Assembly: GCF_002968295.1 (NCBI RefSeq) | Contig: NZ_CP134399.1 | Location: 5,456,001-5,520,000, forward strand | Direction: 5' to 3' | From: Mycobacterium sp. ITM-2016-00317 | GTDB taxonomy: Bacteria; Actinomycetota; Actinomycetes; Mycobacteriales; Mycobacteriaceae | Length of the DNA stretch: 64,000 bases | In this document: positions 1-10,617 of the stretch, piece by piece | Position numbering within the stretch: position 1 is the first letter of the stretch | Layout of the letters: every line of letters starts with the position of its first letter | The notes under the pieces: model-generated | The model's input: the letters and a program-made list of their open reading frames with translations, nothing else | The model's database searches: none | Told to the model about the DNA's origin: nothing | Made by a program: the position numbers and the translations under genes

Positions 1-1
1 G

Positions 2-439
2 TACTTCCGCTTTCTCAAGTCCAAGCTGCGTCCCGGCGGTCTGCTGCTCAACCACTGCATCACCCGCCACCACAACCGCAGTCACGCCGCCGCAGGAGGT
101 TTCATCGACCGGTACGTGTTCCCCGACGGGGAGCTGACCGGGTCGGGCCGGATCATCACCGAGGTCCAGGACGTCGGGCTCGAGGTGGTGCACGAAGAGA
201 ACCTGCGGATGCACTACGCGATGACACTGCGCGACTGGAGTCGCAACCTGGTGGAGCACTGGGACGAAGCGGTCGCCGAGGTGGGCCTGCCTACCGCCAA
301 GGTGTGGGGTGCGTACATTGCCGCGTCACGGGTCGGCTTCGAGCAGAACGCCATTCAGCTGCACCAGGTGCTGGCGGTCAAGCTCGACGAACGCGGCGGT
401 GACGGCGGTCTGCCGCTGCGACCGTGGTGGAGTGCCTGA
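2..439 (+). CDS. Cyclopropane-fatty-acyl-phospholipid synthase family methyltransferase, C-terminal part
   Basis: The open frame enters from the left edge (first full codon at base 2) and ends with TGA, giving the last 145 residues of a SAM-dependent CFA-synthase-like methyltransferase. Visible family features are the NHCITRHH segment, FIDRYVFPDGEL, and a C-terminal half with NLRMHYAMTLRDW followed by a W-rich helix. The family transfers a methylene or methyl group from SAM to unsaturated acyl chains of phospholipids. It converges on dnaX with only three bases between stop codons, the same arrangement as Rv3720-dnaX in M. tuberculosis. Substrate is not predictable. The SAM-binding half lies outside the window. 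Confidence 0.85.
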   Translation, partial: YFRFLKSKLRPGGLLLNHCITRHHNRSHAAAGGFIDRYVFPDGELTGSGRIITEVQDVGLEVVHEENLRMHYAMTLRDWSRNLVEHWDEAVAEVGLPTAKVWGAYIAASRVGFEQNAIQLHQVLAVKLDERGGDGGLPLRPWWSA

Positions 440-442
440 CCG

Positions 443-2418
443 CTAACCGTCGATGCGGCGTGCGCCGAGTTCGTTCTGCAGCAGTTCCAGCGCGGCTTCT
501 TCGGGGTCGCGGCGTGGCGCGGCGGGATCGTGACTGCCGGCCTCGGCCAGCATGCTCTCCTCGTCGTCGACGTCCGGTGGCGGAGGCTCGGCCGGGGCGC
601 GCTGCGGCGGCTGGGCGCCGCGGCGGGCGCAGCACCGGCCTCGCACACGACCTTCCAGTTGACCCCGAGCGCATCCTTGAGCGCTTCGCGGATCACGTCG
701 GCGTTGCGCTGCTCGCTCAATCTGCGGGCCAGCGGGGCCGATTCGTGACTCAGGATCAGGGTGTCGCCCTCGACGGCACGCACGATCGCACCGGCGAGCA
801 TCACCTCGGTGGTGCGGCTGCGCTCGCGCACCTTCTCCCGCACCGTGGTCCACATGCTGCGGACCGCTGCCGCACCGGGTTCGCCCGCGGCCACCGCCGC
901 GGCCGGGGTGGCAGGCGGGGCCTGCACGGCGGGCGCGGCGGGAGGCTGCACCGGCGGCGGTGAGACAGGCTCGGGTGCAGCGCGTTCCGGGGCCGGGGCG
1001 GGCGGCTCAGGCGCGACGGGGGCCGCCACCGCCACCGGCGCCGGGGCGGGCGGCTCGGGTGCGGGCGTCGACACAGGAGGCGGCGTCGGCACAGGCGGCG
1101 GAGTCGGCGTCGGCGCAGGTGGGGTCGGCGCGGGCGGCGGGGCCGGGGCGGCCTCGGGCGGTGTCGACGCGGCCTCGCTCCTGCGGACGAACTGCTTGCG
1201 CGGTGCGGCCGGCGCCGCCGGGGCGATCTCGTCGCCGGCCGGGATCGAGATGTCCAGCCGGGTCTCGATGCGCTCGACGCGCTGCAGCAGCGCGGCCTCG
1301 GTGTCGCTCGCCGACGGCAGCAGCAGCCGGGCGCACACCACCTCGAGCAGCAGTCGTGGCGCCGTCGCCCCGCGCATCTCCCCCAGGCCGGCGTGCACGA
1401 CCTCGGCGTAACGGGTCAGCGTCGCGGTGCCGAGCCGGGCCGCCTGTTCCCGCATCCGTTCAAGCACGTCCTCGGGACCGTCGACCACACCCCGGGCCGC
1501 CGCGTCGGGCACGGCCTGCAGCACGATCAGATCCCGGAACCGCTCCAGCAGGTCGGTGGCGAAGCGCCGTGGATCGTGGCCGGCGTCGACGACGCCTTCC
1601 ACCGCGCCGAACAGCGCGGCCGAGTCGTTGGCCGCCAGCGCGTCGATCGCGTCGTCGATCAGTGCGACGTCAGTGGCGCCGAGCAGCGACAGCGCCCGCT
1701 GGTAGGCGACGTGGCTGGTGCCCTCGGCGTCGGTGTGTGCGCCTGCCAGCAGCTGGTCGAGCACGCTGAGCGTGTCACGCGGCGAGCCGCCGCCGGCGCG
1801 GATGACCAGCGGGTACACCGCGTCGTCGACCTTGACGTTCTCCGAGGCGACGATCTTCTCGATCAGCGAGCGCATGGTGCGCGGCGCCAGCAGCCGGAAC
1901 GGATAGTGGTGGGTGCGCGACCGGATGGTGGGCAGCACCTTCTCCGGCTCGGTGGTGGCGAACACGAAGATCAGATGCTCGGGCGGCTCTTCGACGATCT
2001 TGAGCAGCGCGTTGAAGCCGGCCGTGGTGACCATGTGGGCTTCGTCGACGATGAAGATGCGGTACCGCGACTGCGCCGGTGCGTAGAACGCTCGATCGCG
2101 CAGCTCGCGGGTGTCGTCCACACCGCCGTGGCTGGCCGCGTCGAGTTCGGTGACGTCCATGTTGCCCGACCCGTTCGGCGCCAGCGCGACGCAGGAGTCG
2201 CACACCCCGCACGGGGTGGCCGTCGGCCCCTCGACACAGTTGAGGGAGCGGGCCAGGATGCGCGCCGAGGAGGTCTTGCCGCAGCCGCGCGGACCCGAGA
2301 ACAGGTACGCGTGGTTGATGCGACCGGAGTTGAGCGCCGTCGACAGCGGCTCGGTGACGTGTTCCTGGCCGACAACCTCAGCAAAAGTCGCCGGTCGGTA
2401 CTTGCGGTAGAGAGCCAC
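443..2418 (-). CDS. dnaX: DNA polymerase III subunit gamma/tau, with apparent -1 frameshift near the 3' end
   Basis: Clamp-loader ATPase of the replicative polymerase. From a GTG start the protein has Walker A GPRGCGKT (residues 42-49), a zinc site (C61, C70, C73, C76), a VDEAH Walker B and a sensor/SRT segment, then a long Pro/Ala-rich linker and the tau C-terminal region. After residue ~590 (NWKVVCEAGAAPA) the family-like C-terminus continues only in the -1 frame, ending ELLQNELGARRIDG at base 443; without the shift an unrelated Arg-rich tail runs on to base 355. The break lies at about bases 600-645 in GC repeats. A missing base in the sequence is the simplest reason because dnaX is essential; ribosomal frameshifting is the alternative. 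Corrected length is about 658 residues, with a longer Pro/Ala linker than in M. tuberculosis. Confidence 0.9.
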
Positions 2419-2444
2419 GGAAGCAGGCTACCGACCCGGTCCGA

Positions 2445-3932
<1,488 letters not shown>

Positions 3933-3970
3933 TTAGGGGACCACGGGACCGGTCCGCTACCATTGCCGAC

Positions 3971-4056
3971 GGAGGATTCGCCTAGTGGCCTATGGCGCTC
4001 GCCTGGAACGCGGGTTGGGTTAATAGCCCTCAGGGGTTCAAATCCCCTATCCTCCG
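3971..4056 (+). tRNA. tRNA-Ser (anticodon GGA)
   Basis: 86-base class II tRNA. The acceptor stem pairs GGAGGAT (3971-3977) with ATCCTCC (4049-4055), with discriminator G at 4056. The anticodon arm is CTCGC-CTGGAAC-GCGGG, giving anticodon GGA (reads UCC), and the T arm contains GGTTCAAATCC. The long variable arm is typical of serine tRNAs. CCA is not encoded. I saw no duplicated 3' end nearby that would mark an integrated element. Confidence 0.95.
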
Positions 4057-4061
4057 CACTC

Positions 4062-4107
4062 GCCCGAGGTGCGACCGGCTGTGCGACTCGCTGGTCGCAC
4101 CTCGGGC
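4062..4107 (+). terminator. Perfect 15-bp stem hairpin after tRNA-Ser
   Basis: GCCCGAGGTGCGACC (4062-4076) is followed after a 16-base loop by its exact reverse complement (4093-4107). It begins six bases after the tRNA and ends before the ribosome-binding site of lucA. There is no T tract, as is usual for actinobacterial intrinsic terminators. It could instead be a processing signal. Confidence 0.6.
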
Positions 4108-4126
4108 AACACGATCGAGGAGGAGT

Positions 4127-4882
4127 ATGGGCCGCACCGTCGCGGTGACATGGCACGCGTCGTTCTCCATCGCCGCCGGGGTCCTCTACTTCTTCTTCGT
4201 CCTTCCCCGCACACCCGAGCTGCTGGGCGATATCTCGCCCACGCTGGGCACGGTGCTGCGCATCGTGGTCGGCGCGCTCATCGGGCTGGCCGCGCTTCCC
4301 GTGGTGTTCACGCTGCTGCGCACCCGGCGCCCCGAGTTCGGCACGCCGCAGATGGCACTGAATCTGCGCACCGCCTCGATCGCGCTGCACGTGCTGGCGG
4401 GAGTGCTGATCATCGGCACCGCGATCACCGAGATCTGGGTGCCGCTGGATACGGCCGGCCAGTGGTTCTTCGGCATCTACGGCGCCGCGGCCGCGCTGGC
4501 GCTCCTGGGCGTGCTCGCGTTCTATCTGGCGTTCGCCGCCGAACTGCCGCCTCCGCCGCCCAAACCGCTCAAGGTCAAAGAGCGCAAGGAGCGCCGCAGC
4601 CGGCGAACGGATACCGACGCCGAGGCTGACACCGACGCCGTCGACGCCGACACCACTGACACCGAGACCGACGCCGACACCGCCGACGCTGTGACCGTTG
4701 AGGAGACCGAAGCCGCCGAGGCGGATCCGACACCCGCGGCCGAGGCCGAATCGGGCACCGAGGCCGAGCCGGGCGCCGACGACGAGTCCGACGGCAAACT
4801 CCGCAATCGTCGGCCGGACGGTAAGTCATCGGTACTCGGCAGGCGCAAGCGCACCCGCGGCGGCGTCGCGGTCGAGGACTGA
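4127..4882 (+). CDS. lucA: LucA-type membrane protein (Rv3723 homologue, lipid uptake coordinator)
   Basis: 251-residue integral membrane protein. Four hydrophobic segments are visible: about residues 9-25, 39-61, 78-99 and 108-135. A basic stretch (KVKERKERRSRR) follows, then a long Asp/Glu/Thr/Ala-rich cytosolic tail. Position after tRNA-Ser, size and topology match M. tuberculosis Rv3723/LucA, reported to stabilise Mce transporters for fatty acid and cholesterol uptake. The start is the ATG at 4127, preceded by GAGGAGG; the frame is open further upstream but that part overlaps the tRNA. The acidic tail is low-complexity and probably varies among species. Confidence 0.8.
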   Translation: MGRTVAVTWHASFSIAAGVLYFFFVLPRTPELLGDISPTLGTVLRIVVGALIGLAALPVVFTLLRTRRPEFGTPQMALNLRTASIALHVLAGVLIIGTAITEIWVPLDTAGQWFFGIYGAAAALALLGVLAFYLAFAAELPPPPPKPLKVKERKERRSRRTDTDAEADTDAVDADTTDTETDADTADAVTVEETEAAEADPTPAAEAESGTEAEPGADDESDGKLRNRRPDGKSSVLGRRKRTRGGVAVED

Positions 4883-4927
4883 GAAAAGGGCCCACGTCGA
4901 CAGCAGCCGACGACGCAGCCACTATTG

Positions 4928-5947
4928 ATGGGTATGGGGCTCATTCGCAGACAACGGATACTGCTTTTCGCGCTGGCTGCGGCCCTTGCTCTGGTGACTC
5001 CGGTGGCACCGGCGGCCGCCGTGCCCGCCGATCCGGTCTCCGCCGCGGTACAGGCCGAGCCCGCCGTGGTGCGCATCGACACCGAGGTCGACTATCAGGG
5101 CGTGATCGGTCTCGGTACCGGGATCGTGCTGGACCCCGGTGGCCAGATTCTCACCAACTTCCACGTGGTCCAGGGCGCCGACCGCATCACCGGGACGGTG
5201 AACGGCCGCCCGTACCCAGCCCAGCTGGTCGGATACGACCGCAAGCGCGACATCGCGGTGTTGCAGCTGCTCGGCGCCTCCGGTCTGCCTGCGGCGGTCA
5301 TCGGTGACGCCTACGCCCTGACCCCCGGTCAGCCCGTCATCGCGCTGGGCAACGCGATGGGCACCAATGCGCCGCTGACCCGTGAGGTCGGCACGTTGAC
5401 CGGCTTCGGGCGCACCGTCGAGGCCGAGGACACCCTGACCGGGTCCAAGGACGAGCTGAGCGGGCTGTTCGAGTTCGCCGCACCGGTCCGGGCGGGCGAT
5501 TCCGGCGGCCCCGTGGTCGACGGCGCCGGCCGGGTCGTGGGTATCACGACGGCGGCGTCGGTGAACTTCCGGATGGGTCCCGGCGGCAAAGGTTTCGCGA
5601 TCCCGATCAACGACGCGATGGCGGTGGCCGACCAGATCCGCGCCGGCACGCCGTCCGACACCGTTCACATCGGTCCGCCGGTGCTGCTCGGCGTCGGTGT
5701 GCGCACCACTCCCCGCAACGAGCCGGGCGTATTGATCCAAGAGGTGATGAACGGCGGACCGGCCCAGCAGGCCGGCTTGCTGCCCGGCGACGTCCTGATC
5801 GTGCTCGACGGCGTCCAGCTCGATTCGGCGAAAACCCTGACGTCGGTGCTGGACCGCCACTATCCCGGCGACGTGCTGGACCTGACGTGGATCGACCGAT
5901 CCGGGCAGACCCGCACCGGTAAAGCGGCCCTGACCCCCACCGTCTGA
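4928..5947 (+). CDS. Secreted trypsin-like serine protease with PDZ domain (PepA/Mtb32A type)
   Basis: 339-residue exported S1C protease. A signal peptide is clear (basic RRQR, hydrophobic LLFALAAALALV, AAA cleavage region near residue 31). The catalytic triad is H79 (TNFHVVQ), D108 (RKRDIAVLQL) and S192 (GDSGGPVVD). A C-terminal PDZ domain starts near residue 255 (LGVGVRTTPRNEPGVLI) and contains the GDVLIVLDG loop. Domain order and size match M. tuberculosis PepA. A TTG (4925) and a second ATG (4934) are alternative starts; none has a strong Shine-Dalgarno sequence. Confidence 0.85.
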   Translation: MGMGLIRRQRILLFALAAALALVTPVAPAAAVPADPVSAAVQAEPAVVRIDTEVDYQGVIGLGTGIVLDPGGQILTNFHVVQGADRITGTVNGRPYPAQLVGYDRKRDIAVLQLLGASGLPAAVIGDAYALTPGQPVIALGNAMGTNAPLTREVGTLTGFGRTVEAEDTLTGSKDELSGLFEFAAPVRAGDSGGPVVDGAGRVVGITTAASVNFRMGPGGKGFAIPINDAMAVADQIRAGTPSDTVHIGPPVLLGVGVRTTPRNEPGVLIQEVMNGGPAQQAGLLPGDVLIVLDGVQLDSAKTLTSVLDRHYPGDVLDLTWIDRSGQTRTGKAALTPTV

Positions 5948-5995
5948 TTTCGCCGAATCCGACCGGGCCATCAGCACCGTACCTATGCTGAGCGA

Positions 5996-7066
5996 GTGCC
6001 CAACAATGTGTCATATCGGGTCGTCCAGTGGACGACGGGAAACGTAGGCAAGTCCTCGGTGGCCGCCATCGCCGGCAATCCGAACCTCGAACTCGTGGGC
6101 CTGTACGCCTGGTCCGCGGACAAGGTCGGCAGTGACGCAGGCGAGCTCGCCGGCATCGGACCGCTGGGGGTCGCGGCGACCAACGACGTCGACGCGCTGC
6201 TCGCGCTGAAGCCGGACGTCGTGGTCTACAACCCGATGTGGATCAACGTCGACGAGCTCGTCCGGATCCTGGAAGCGGGGGTCAACGTCGTCGCGTCCGC
6301 ATCGTTCATCACCGGGGGCAACCTGGGTGCGGACCGCGAGAAGCTCGCCGACGCGTGCCAGCGCGGCGGGTCGACACTGTTCGGTTCCGGCGTCAGCCCC
6401 GGCTTCGCCGAGCTGCTCGCGATCGTGGCGGGCACCGCATGCGACCGCATCGACAAGGTGACGATCGCCGAATCGGCCGACACCACGCTCTACGACTCTC
6501 CCGACACCGAGCGGCCCGTCGGCTTCGGCACCGCGATCGACGACCCGAACCTGCAGCCGATGGCCGCCCACGGCACGGCCGTGTTCGCCGAAGCCGTGCA
6601 ACTGGTCGCCGACGCGCTCGGCATCGAACTCGACGAGATCAAGTGCGTGCCCGAATATGCCCAGACCACCGACGACCTCGTGATGGCCTCGTGGACGATC
6701 CCGGCCGGTCACGTCGCCGGCGTGTACGCGAGCTGGCAGGGCGTCCACCAGGGCAGGACGGTCATCGACATCAACGTCCGGTGGAAGAAGGGGCAGACCC
6801 TGGAGCCGGACTGGCAACTCGACGGTGACGGCTGGAAGATCACCATCGACGGACGGCCGACGGTCAACATGCAGGTCGGCTTCCTGCCGCCCCAGGACAT
6901 GATCGAGAACGCCAAGACGCTCGAGGATTTCTTCGTGCTCGGCCACGTGATGACCGCGATGCCGCCGATCCATGCCATCCCGGCCGTGGTCGCGGCGGCG
7001 CCGGGCATCGCGACGTACAACGACCTGCCGCTGCCGACACCGCGCGGAGTGGTGCCGACCGCCTGA
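5996..7066 (+). CDS. Dihydrodipicolinate-reductase-like NAD(P)-binding protein
   Basis: 356 residues from a GTG start. The N-terminus carries a Rossmann motif of the dapB-like type (VVQWTTGNVGKSSVAAIAGNPNLELVGLYA), with a 2,4-diaminopentanoate-dehydrogenase-like middle part (GSGVSPGFAELLAIVAG). Mycobacterial genomes carry many paralogues of this family, usually annotated as dihydrodipicolinate reductase-like, most without a known substrate. It is probably an oxidoreductase using NAD(P)H; no neighbour fixes its role. It stands alone between the protease and a convergent thioesterase. Confidence 0.7.
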   Translation: MPNNVSYRVVQWTTGNVGKSSVAAIAGNPNLELVGLYAWSADKVGSDAGELAGIGPLGVAATNDVDALLALKPDVVVYNPMWINVDELVRILEAGVNVVASASFITGGNLGADREKLADACQRGGSTLFGSGVSPGFAELLAIVAGTACDRIDKVTIAESADTTLYDSPDTERPVGFGTAIDDPNLQPMAAHGTAVFAEAVQLVADALGIELDEIKCVPEYAQTTDDLVMASWTIPAGHVAGVYASWQGVHQGRTVIDINVRWKKGQTLEPDWQLDGDGWKITIDGRPTVNMQVGFLPPQDMIENAKTLEDFFVLGHVMTAMPPIHAIPAVVAAAPGIATYNDLPLPTPRGVVPTA

Positions 7067-7117
7067 CCGGCGCGGTGCTCACCGCAGCAGGCAGGTACCG
7101 GCCGCGGTGCTCTGGGC

Positions 7118-7183
7118 GAGATCGACATCAGGGTCGTCGCGCGACCCTCAGACGACGGAGCTGACGACCGCGATGTCGATCTC
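7118..7183. terminator. Nested inverted repeat between convergent genes
   Basis: GAGATCGACATC (7118-7129) is matched by its exact reverse complement at 7172-7183. Directly inside the left arm is a smaller hairpin, AGGGTCG-TCGCG-CGACCCT (7130-7148). It lies between the stop codons of the convergent reductase-like and thioesterase genes, so a bidirectional terminator is the likely role. No T tract is present. Confidence 0.5.
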
Positions 7184-7203
7184 GGCCGGAGGGTGCCGAG
7201 AAC

Positions 7204-7956
7204 CTAAGCCAGTTCCCGCAGCGTGCGCGCGACCACCTCGACCACCTTCTGCGGCTGCTTCTCCAGGTAGAAGTGGCCACCGGCGAACGTGTGCACGTCA
7301 CCGCCGCCGGTCGTGTGCCGGTGCCACGCGCGGGCGTCGTCGACGCTGGTCTTCGGGTCGTCCGTCGCGGTCATCACCACGACGGGCGCGCCGATTCCCA
7401 CTTCGGTGCCGCGGTGATAGTCCTGCAGCGCCCGGTAGTCGTTGCCGAAGGCCGGCAGGAACGTGGCCAGCAGATCGGGGTTCTCCAGCACCCGCGGATC
7501 GGTGCCGCCCAGTTCACGCATCACGCCGACGAGTTCGGTGTCGGTCTTGGCCTGGCGTTCGTCGCCGTATCGGCTGGGCGCCCGCGACCCGGACGCGAAG
7601 ACGGTCAGCACCTTCCGGTCCCCCGCGGCTTCGCAGCGTCGGGCCACCTCGAAGGCGAGCACTGCGCCCATGCTGTGGCCGAAGAACGCCAGCGGCGCGT
7701 CCGGGACCGCGCTCAACGCGGCGTGCGCCTGGTCCGCGAGCTCGTCGATGGTCTCGATGAACGGTTCGCTGTAGCGGTCCTGACGCCCGGGATACTGCAC
7801 GCCGAAGACGTCGAACTCCGGTGCCAGCGCCGCCGACATCGGGAAGTAGTAGCTGGCCGAACCGCCCGCGTGCGGGAAGCAGACCAGGCGGGTCCGGGCC
7901 GTCGGCGAAGGATGGAAGTTGCGCATCCAGCGGCTGCGCGCAGGAGGTGTCGTCAT
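7204..7956 (-). CDS. Type II thioesterase (TesA-like alpha/beta hydrolase)
   Basis: 250-residue serine hydrolase of the GrsT/TesA family, which releases acyl groups from carrier proteins of polyketide or peptide synthases. The oxyanion segment CFPHAGGSASYY (residues 26-37), nucleophile motif GHSMG (S95), an Asp in VVVMTATDD and the catalytic His in FAGGHFYL are visible. In M. tuberculosis TesA serves phthiocerol dimycocerosate synthesis, but here no synthase lies in the window, so the partner is unknown. Confidence 0.85.
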   Translation of the reverse strand: MTTPPARSRWMRNFHPSPTARTRLVCFPHAGGSASYYFPMSAALAPEFDVFGVQYPGRQDRYSEPFIETIDELADQAHAALSAVPDAPLAFFGHSMGAVLAFEVARRCEAAGDRKVLTVFASGSRAPSRYGDERQAKTDTELVGVMRELGGTDPRVLENPDLLATFLPAFGNDYRALQDYHRGTEVGIGAPVVVMTATDDPKTSVDDARAWHRHTTGGGDVHTFAGGHFYLEKQPQKVVEVVARTLRELA

Positions 7957-7965
7957 GGCTACCGG

Positions 7966-8412
7966 CTACCCCACCACTCGTACTACGCGCGCGGACAGCT
8001 GCGCACCGGGCGGGCCCTCGACGACGACGTCCTTGAGGATCTGGGCCTGGTCACCTTCCACGGTGAACTGCCCAGGCTGAGGCACATGCCCGCCCACCAC
8101 TTCGTACTCCACGGTGAACGGTGATTCCGGGAAGGGATGCAGCCCAACGTATTTGGGGTCGATCGTGTAGGTGTAGAAGCAGGCCTCGGCCGGGTCGCAG
8201 TTCTGCGCGGTGACAACGACGCCGATGAGGAACTCCTCGTTGGTGGGCACCGACGGCGGCGGGGGCGTCGGCGGCCTGCGCTCCGGGGCGGTGACCTCCT
8301 GCTGCTGGCCGCGGGTGCCGAAGATCATCATCGTCGCGACACCGATGCCGCTGACGAGCATCCCGACGATCGCCAGGGTGGCCAGCAACTTCCGGAGGGT
8401 GGCGGTCGACAT
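7966..8412 (-). CDS. Conserved membrane-anchored hypothetical protein
   Basis: 148 residues starting at the ATG at 8412. One N-terminal transmembrane segment (about residues 11-32, LATLAIVGMLVSGIGVATMM) is followed by a Pro-rich linker (RRPPTPPPPSVPT) and an extracytoplasmic domain of about 95 residues with two cysteines (QNCDPAEACFYTY) that could form a disulfide. I do not recognise the domain. It lies 23 bases beyond the polD1 stop and just upstream of the thioesterase, on the same strand. Confidence 0.65.
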   Translation of the reverse strand: MSTATLRKLLATLAIVGMLVSGIGVATMMIFGTRGQQQEVTAPERRPPTPPPPSVPTNEEFLIGVVVTAQNCDPAEACFYTYTIDPKYVGLHPFPESPFTVEYEVVGGHVPQPGQFTVEGDQAQILKDVVVEGPPGAQLSARVVRVVG

Positions 8413-8435
8413 GCTCAGCAGGGTATCCGGCCGCA

Positions 8436-9485
8436 CTAGTCACCGACGCGATTGCCGTCCTCGTCCCAGTGCGCGGCCACTTTCTTGCTGGGCTGTACCC
8501 GCGGCGGTTCGCCCGGCATCTTGGGGTAGTTCGGCGGGTACGGCAGGTCCCCGAGACCACGGTCCTCGTCGGCTTTGGCCATGTCCAGCAGCGTGGCGAT
8601 CGACTGGGCGTTCTCGTCGATGCCCGCCCAGGGATCTGGCCGGGCATCGACGAACTCGGGCACCGTCAGGATCGTGTAGTCGTCGGGGTCGGCGTCGCGC
8701 AGTTCATCCCACGTCAACGGCGTCGACACCGTCGCGATCGGGGTCTTGCGCGCCGAGTACGCCGACGCGAAAGTGCGGTCGCGGGCGTTCTGGTTGTAGT
8801 CGATGAACAGCCGCTTGCCCCGCTCCTCTTTCCACCAGGACGTCGTCACCGCGTCCGGGGCGCGCCGCTCGACCTCCCGGGCCAGCGCGATCCCGGCCCG
8901 CCGCACCGCGGTGAAATCCCAGTCGGTCGCGATGCGCAGGAACACGTGGACGCCACGACCGCCGGAGGTCTTGGGATAGCCGACCAACCCGAGCTCGTCG
9001 AGAAGCGGCCGCAGCACATCGACCGCGACGCTGCGGGCCTCCTTGAATCCGGTGCCCGGCTGCGGATCCAGGTCGATCCGCAGCTCGTCGGGGTGATCGG
9101 TGTCCGGGCAGCGGACCTGCCACGGGTGCAGCGTCACCGATCCCATCTGCGCGGCCCACGCGATCGCCGACGGGTGGGTGATCTTCAGCGCGTCGGCGGT
9201 GCGGCCGGACGGGAAGGTGACGGTACAGGTTTCGAGATAGTCCGGGTGCTTCTGCGGCACCCGCTTCTGGTAGATCTCCTCGCCGTCGATGCCGTCGGGA
9301 AACCGTTGAAGATGCACCGGCCGGTCCCGCAGCAGGGCGACCATTCGGTCGGCCACGGCCAGGTAGTACTCGACCAGCTTGCCCTTGGTCCCGTCCTTGC
9401 CGAGCTTGGGGAAGTACGGCTTGTCCGGGTTGGTCAACCGCACCATCACGCCGTCGACATCGATTTCTGTTGCAGGACTTGGCAT
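8436..9485 (-). CDS. LigD-type DNA polymerase/primase (PolD1, AEP family)
   Basis: 349-residue stand-alone archaeo-eukaryotic primase domain as in M. tuberculosis Rv3730c and M. smegmatis PolD1. Visible features are LTNPDKPYFPKLGKDGTKG near the N-terminus, the metal-binding motif ELRIDLDPQPG, SGGRGVHVFLRI, and RLFIDYNQNARDRTFASAYS. These enzymes add ribonucleotides during gap filling and end joining. The next gene on the same strand is a LigC-type ligase, ending one base upstream of this start, so the two form a repair operon. Confidence 0.88.
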   Translation of the reverse strand: MPSPATEIDVDGVMVRLTNPDKPYFPKLGKDGTKGKLVEYYLAVADRMVALLRDRPVHLQRFPDGIDGEEIYQKRVPQKHPDYLETCTVTFPSGRTADALKITHPSAIAWAAQMGSVTLHPWQVRCPDTDHPDELRIDLDPQPGTGFKEARSVAVDVLRPLLDELGLVGYPKTSGGRGVHVFLRIATDWDFTAVRRAGIALAREVERRAPDAVTTSWWKEERGKRLFIDYNQNARDRTFASAYSARKTPIATVSTPLTWDELRDADPDDYTILTVPEFVDARPDPWAGIDENAQSIATLLDMAKADEDRGLGDLPYPPNYPKMPGEPPRVQPSKKVAAHWDEDGNRVGD

Positions 9486-10563
9486 CTAGGCCTCCAGCAC
9501 GTCGGACAGGTCGTAGGTGAGCGGGACGTCGAGCTGATCGAACGTGCAACTGGCCGGGTCCCGGTCGGGCCGCCACCGCAGGAACTTCACCGCGTGCCGG
9601 AACCTGCGCCCGTCGTCGGTGTTGCCTTCCATCTGGTCATAGGCCACCTCGCACACCCGCTCGGGCCGCACCGGGATCCAGCGCTTGTCGGCCGCGGAGT
9701 TCCACCGGCTGGGCTCCCCCTCGCGCATGTCGTCGCCGATGCGCAACGGCTCCAGATCCGCCAGCAGCTTCAGCCGTGCCTTCGCGGTGAACGACGCGGC
9801 GCCGCCGACCATTTGGAGTTCACCGTCGTCACGGTAGAGGCCGAGCAGGATCGAGCCGATCCCCTCACCACTCTTGTGGATCCGGTACCCCATCGCCACG
9901 CAGTCGGCGTCCCGGTGGTGTTTGACCTTCACCATCTCCCGCTTGCCCGGCAGATACGGCCCGTCGAGGCGTTTGGCGATGATGCCGTCGAGGCCGGCGC
10001 CCTCGAATTCGTCGAGCCAGCGCGCGCCGAGAGCGGGGTCCTCGGTGGTGCGGGTGACGTGGCACCACTGCGTGTGGTTCACCGCGCCGACGAGTGCCTC
10101 CCGGCGGGTCCGGAACGGCTCCTGCATCAGCGAGGTGTCCCCGACGGCCAGTGCGTCGAATCCGATGAAGTGCGCAGGGGTCTGTTCGGAGAGCATCCGG
10201 ATGCGGGAGGCGGCGGGATGGATGCGCTGGCTCAGCGACCCAGTCCAGCCTGATCCGGCTCTTGCCGGTCTTGCTTCTTGCGTCCGCGGCGATCTCGCGC
10301 GGCACGACGATCTCGCCGTCGAGCACGCAGCGCGGCGCGAGCTCGTCGCGCACGGCGTCGAGCACCTCGGGGAAATAGCGGGCCAGGTCCTTGCCGCTGC
10401 GCGAGATCAGTGCGACGTCGTCGCCGTCGCGGAAGGCCAGCGCGCGGAAGCCGTCCCACTTGGGTTCATAGGACCAGACGCCGGGCTGGTCGGGGACCGT
10501 GGTCTGCGCTTTGGCCAGCATCGGCTCCAGCGGTGGTGTCACGGGCAGCTGCACGGTGTCCAT
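9486..10563 (-). pseudogene. ATP-dependent DNA ligase, LigC type, frameshifted
   Basis: The N-terminal part (from the ATG at 10563) carries ligase motif I EPKWDGFR with nucleotidyl lysine K35, and DGEIV. After SRIRLDW (about base 10250) the frame drifts into an unrelated Arg-rich sequence, while the family continuation SLSQRIHPAASRIRML runs in another frame down to base 9486 with motif AKRLDGPYLPGKREMVKVKHH and the OB-domain tail. One extra G or two missing bases at about 10247-10252 explains it. With correction the protein is about 358-359 residues, the normal LigC length. It pairs with PolD1. An intact paralogue lies at 50894-51973. Either a sequence error or a true loss backed up by the second copy. 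Confidence 0.85.
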
Positions 10564-10617
10564 CCTCACGTATGCGCGGGTCGCAGAGGAAGAGACTTCC
10601 CGCACGAGCCGAATTCA

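Noticed and set aside
1000..1200. Repetitive GC-rich stretch resembling tandem repeats
   Set aside because: It encodes the Pro/Ala-rich linker of DnaX; repetition follows from the PAP/PTP protein pattern and varies in period.
3971..4056. tRNA-Ser as an attachment site of an integrated element
   Set aside because: No repeat of the tRNA 3' end, no integrase and normal chromosomal gene order follow.
8469..10253. 594-codon rightward frame opposite polD1 and the first ligase
   Set aside because: Antisense to two recognised repair genes, no motif.
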